NCBI RefSeq assembly: GCF_037392515.1 | Contig: NC_090281.1 | Span: forward strand, 51,686,753-51,750,752 | DNA length: 64,000 nt | Source: Haliotis asinina | Lineage: Eukaryota; Mollusca; Gastropoda; Lepetellida; Haliotidae | Reading direction: 5' to 3' | Shown: positions 55,393 to 64,000 of the stretch, one piece after another | Numbering within the stretch: the first letter of the stretch is position 1 | How the letters are laid out: each line of letters begins with the position of its first letter | The notes under the pieces: generated by a model | Seen by the model: the letters and a program-made list of their open reading frames with translations, nothing else | Told to the model about the DNA's origin: nothing | The model's database searches: none | Made by a program: the position numbers and the translations under genes

Positions 55393-64000
<8,608 letters not shown>

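Overview
This is a eukaryotic, almost certainly molluscan, genomic window. The genes are split by GT-AG introns, there is no operon structure, and the interspersed repeats (tRNA-derived SINEs with CACTCACTCAC tails, and a second ~250 bp family beginning TTACGCCGCACTCAGCAATA) are of a kind I associate with vetigastropods, most probably abalone (Haliotis). The genus is an inference from repeat style and was not tested.

Layout. (1) 1-30,640: an unbroken head-to-tail satellite array with a 73-bp monomer, about 420 copies. It has length variants of 79 and 90 bp and several nested higher-order repeats. No gene is credible inside it. (2) 30,882-35,660, minus strand: a secreted type-B carboxylesterase/cholinesterase-like gene. 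Eight exons are readable; the C-terminal part carrying the catalytic His is absent, and the satellite begins about 240 bp past the last recognisable exon. (3) 36-50 kb: a transposon-rich interval. It holds a foldback hairpin, a full-length Tc1 element with an intact 342-codon DD34E transposase and both inverted repeats, a CR1/L2-like reverse-transcriptase fragment, a decayed minus-strand LINE with a later repeat inserted in it, a possible solo LTR, SINEs, and one unassigned zinc-knuckle ORF. (4) 50,522-55,027, minus: a complete six-exon FBXO4 gene (436 codons). (5) 55,393-64,000, plus: HDAC3, thirteen exons, running off the right edge. FBXO4 and HDAC3 are divergent with only 365 bp between their start codons, so they probably share a bidirectional promoter.

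The most unusual signal is at exon/intron boundaries. Three junctions in two unrelated genes are embedded in minisatellites whose repeat unit is the splice junction itself. HDAC3 exon 7 is preceded by eight ~43-bp copies of its acceptor plus exon start. HDAC3 exon 11 is preceded by about nine 38-bp copies of the same kind. The donor end of esterase exon 7 is followed by two further ~64-bp copies. In the two HDAC3 cases I translated the extension that would result from using the nearest decoy acceptor, and both hit a stop codon quickly.

All calls come from reading the sequence and remembered family motifs; no database search was run. Exon borders were set by GT/AG sites and by codon phase carried across each intron. 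They agree throughout FBXO4 and HDAC3. In the esterase one junction (exon 5 to 6) is ambiguous, and one exon (7) has two possible donors.
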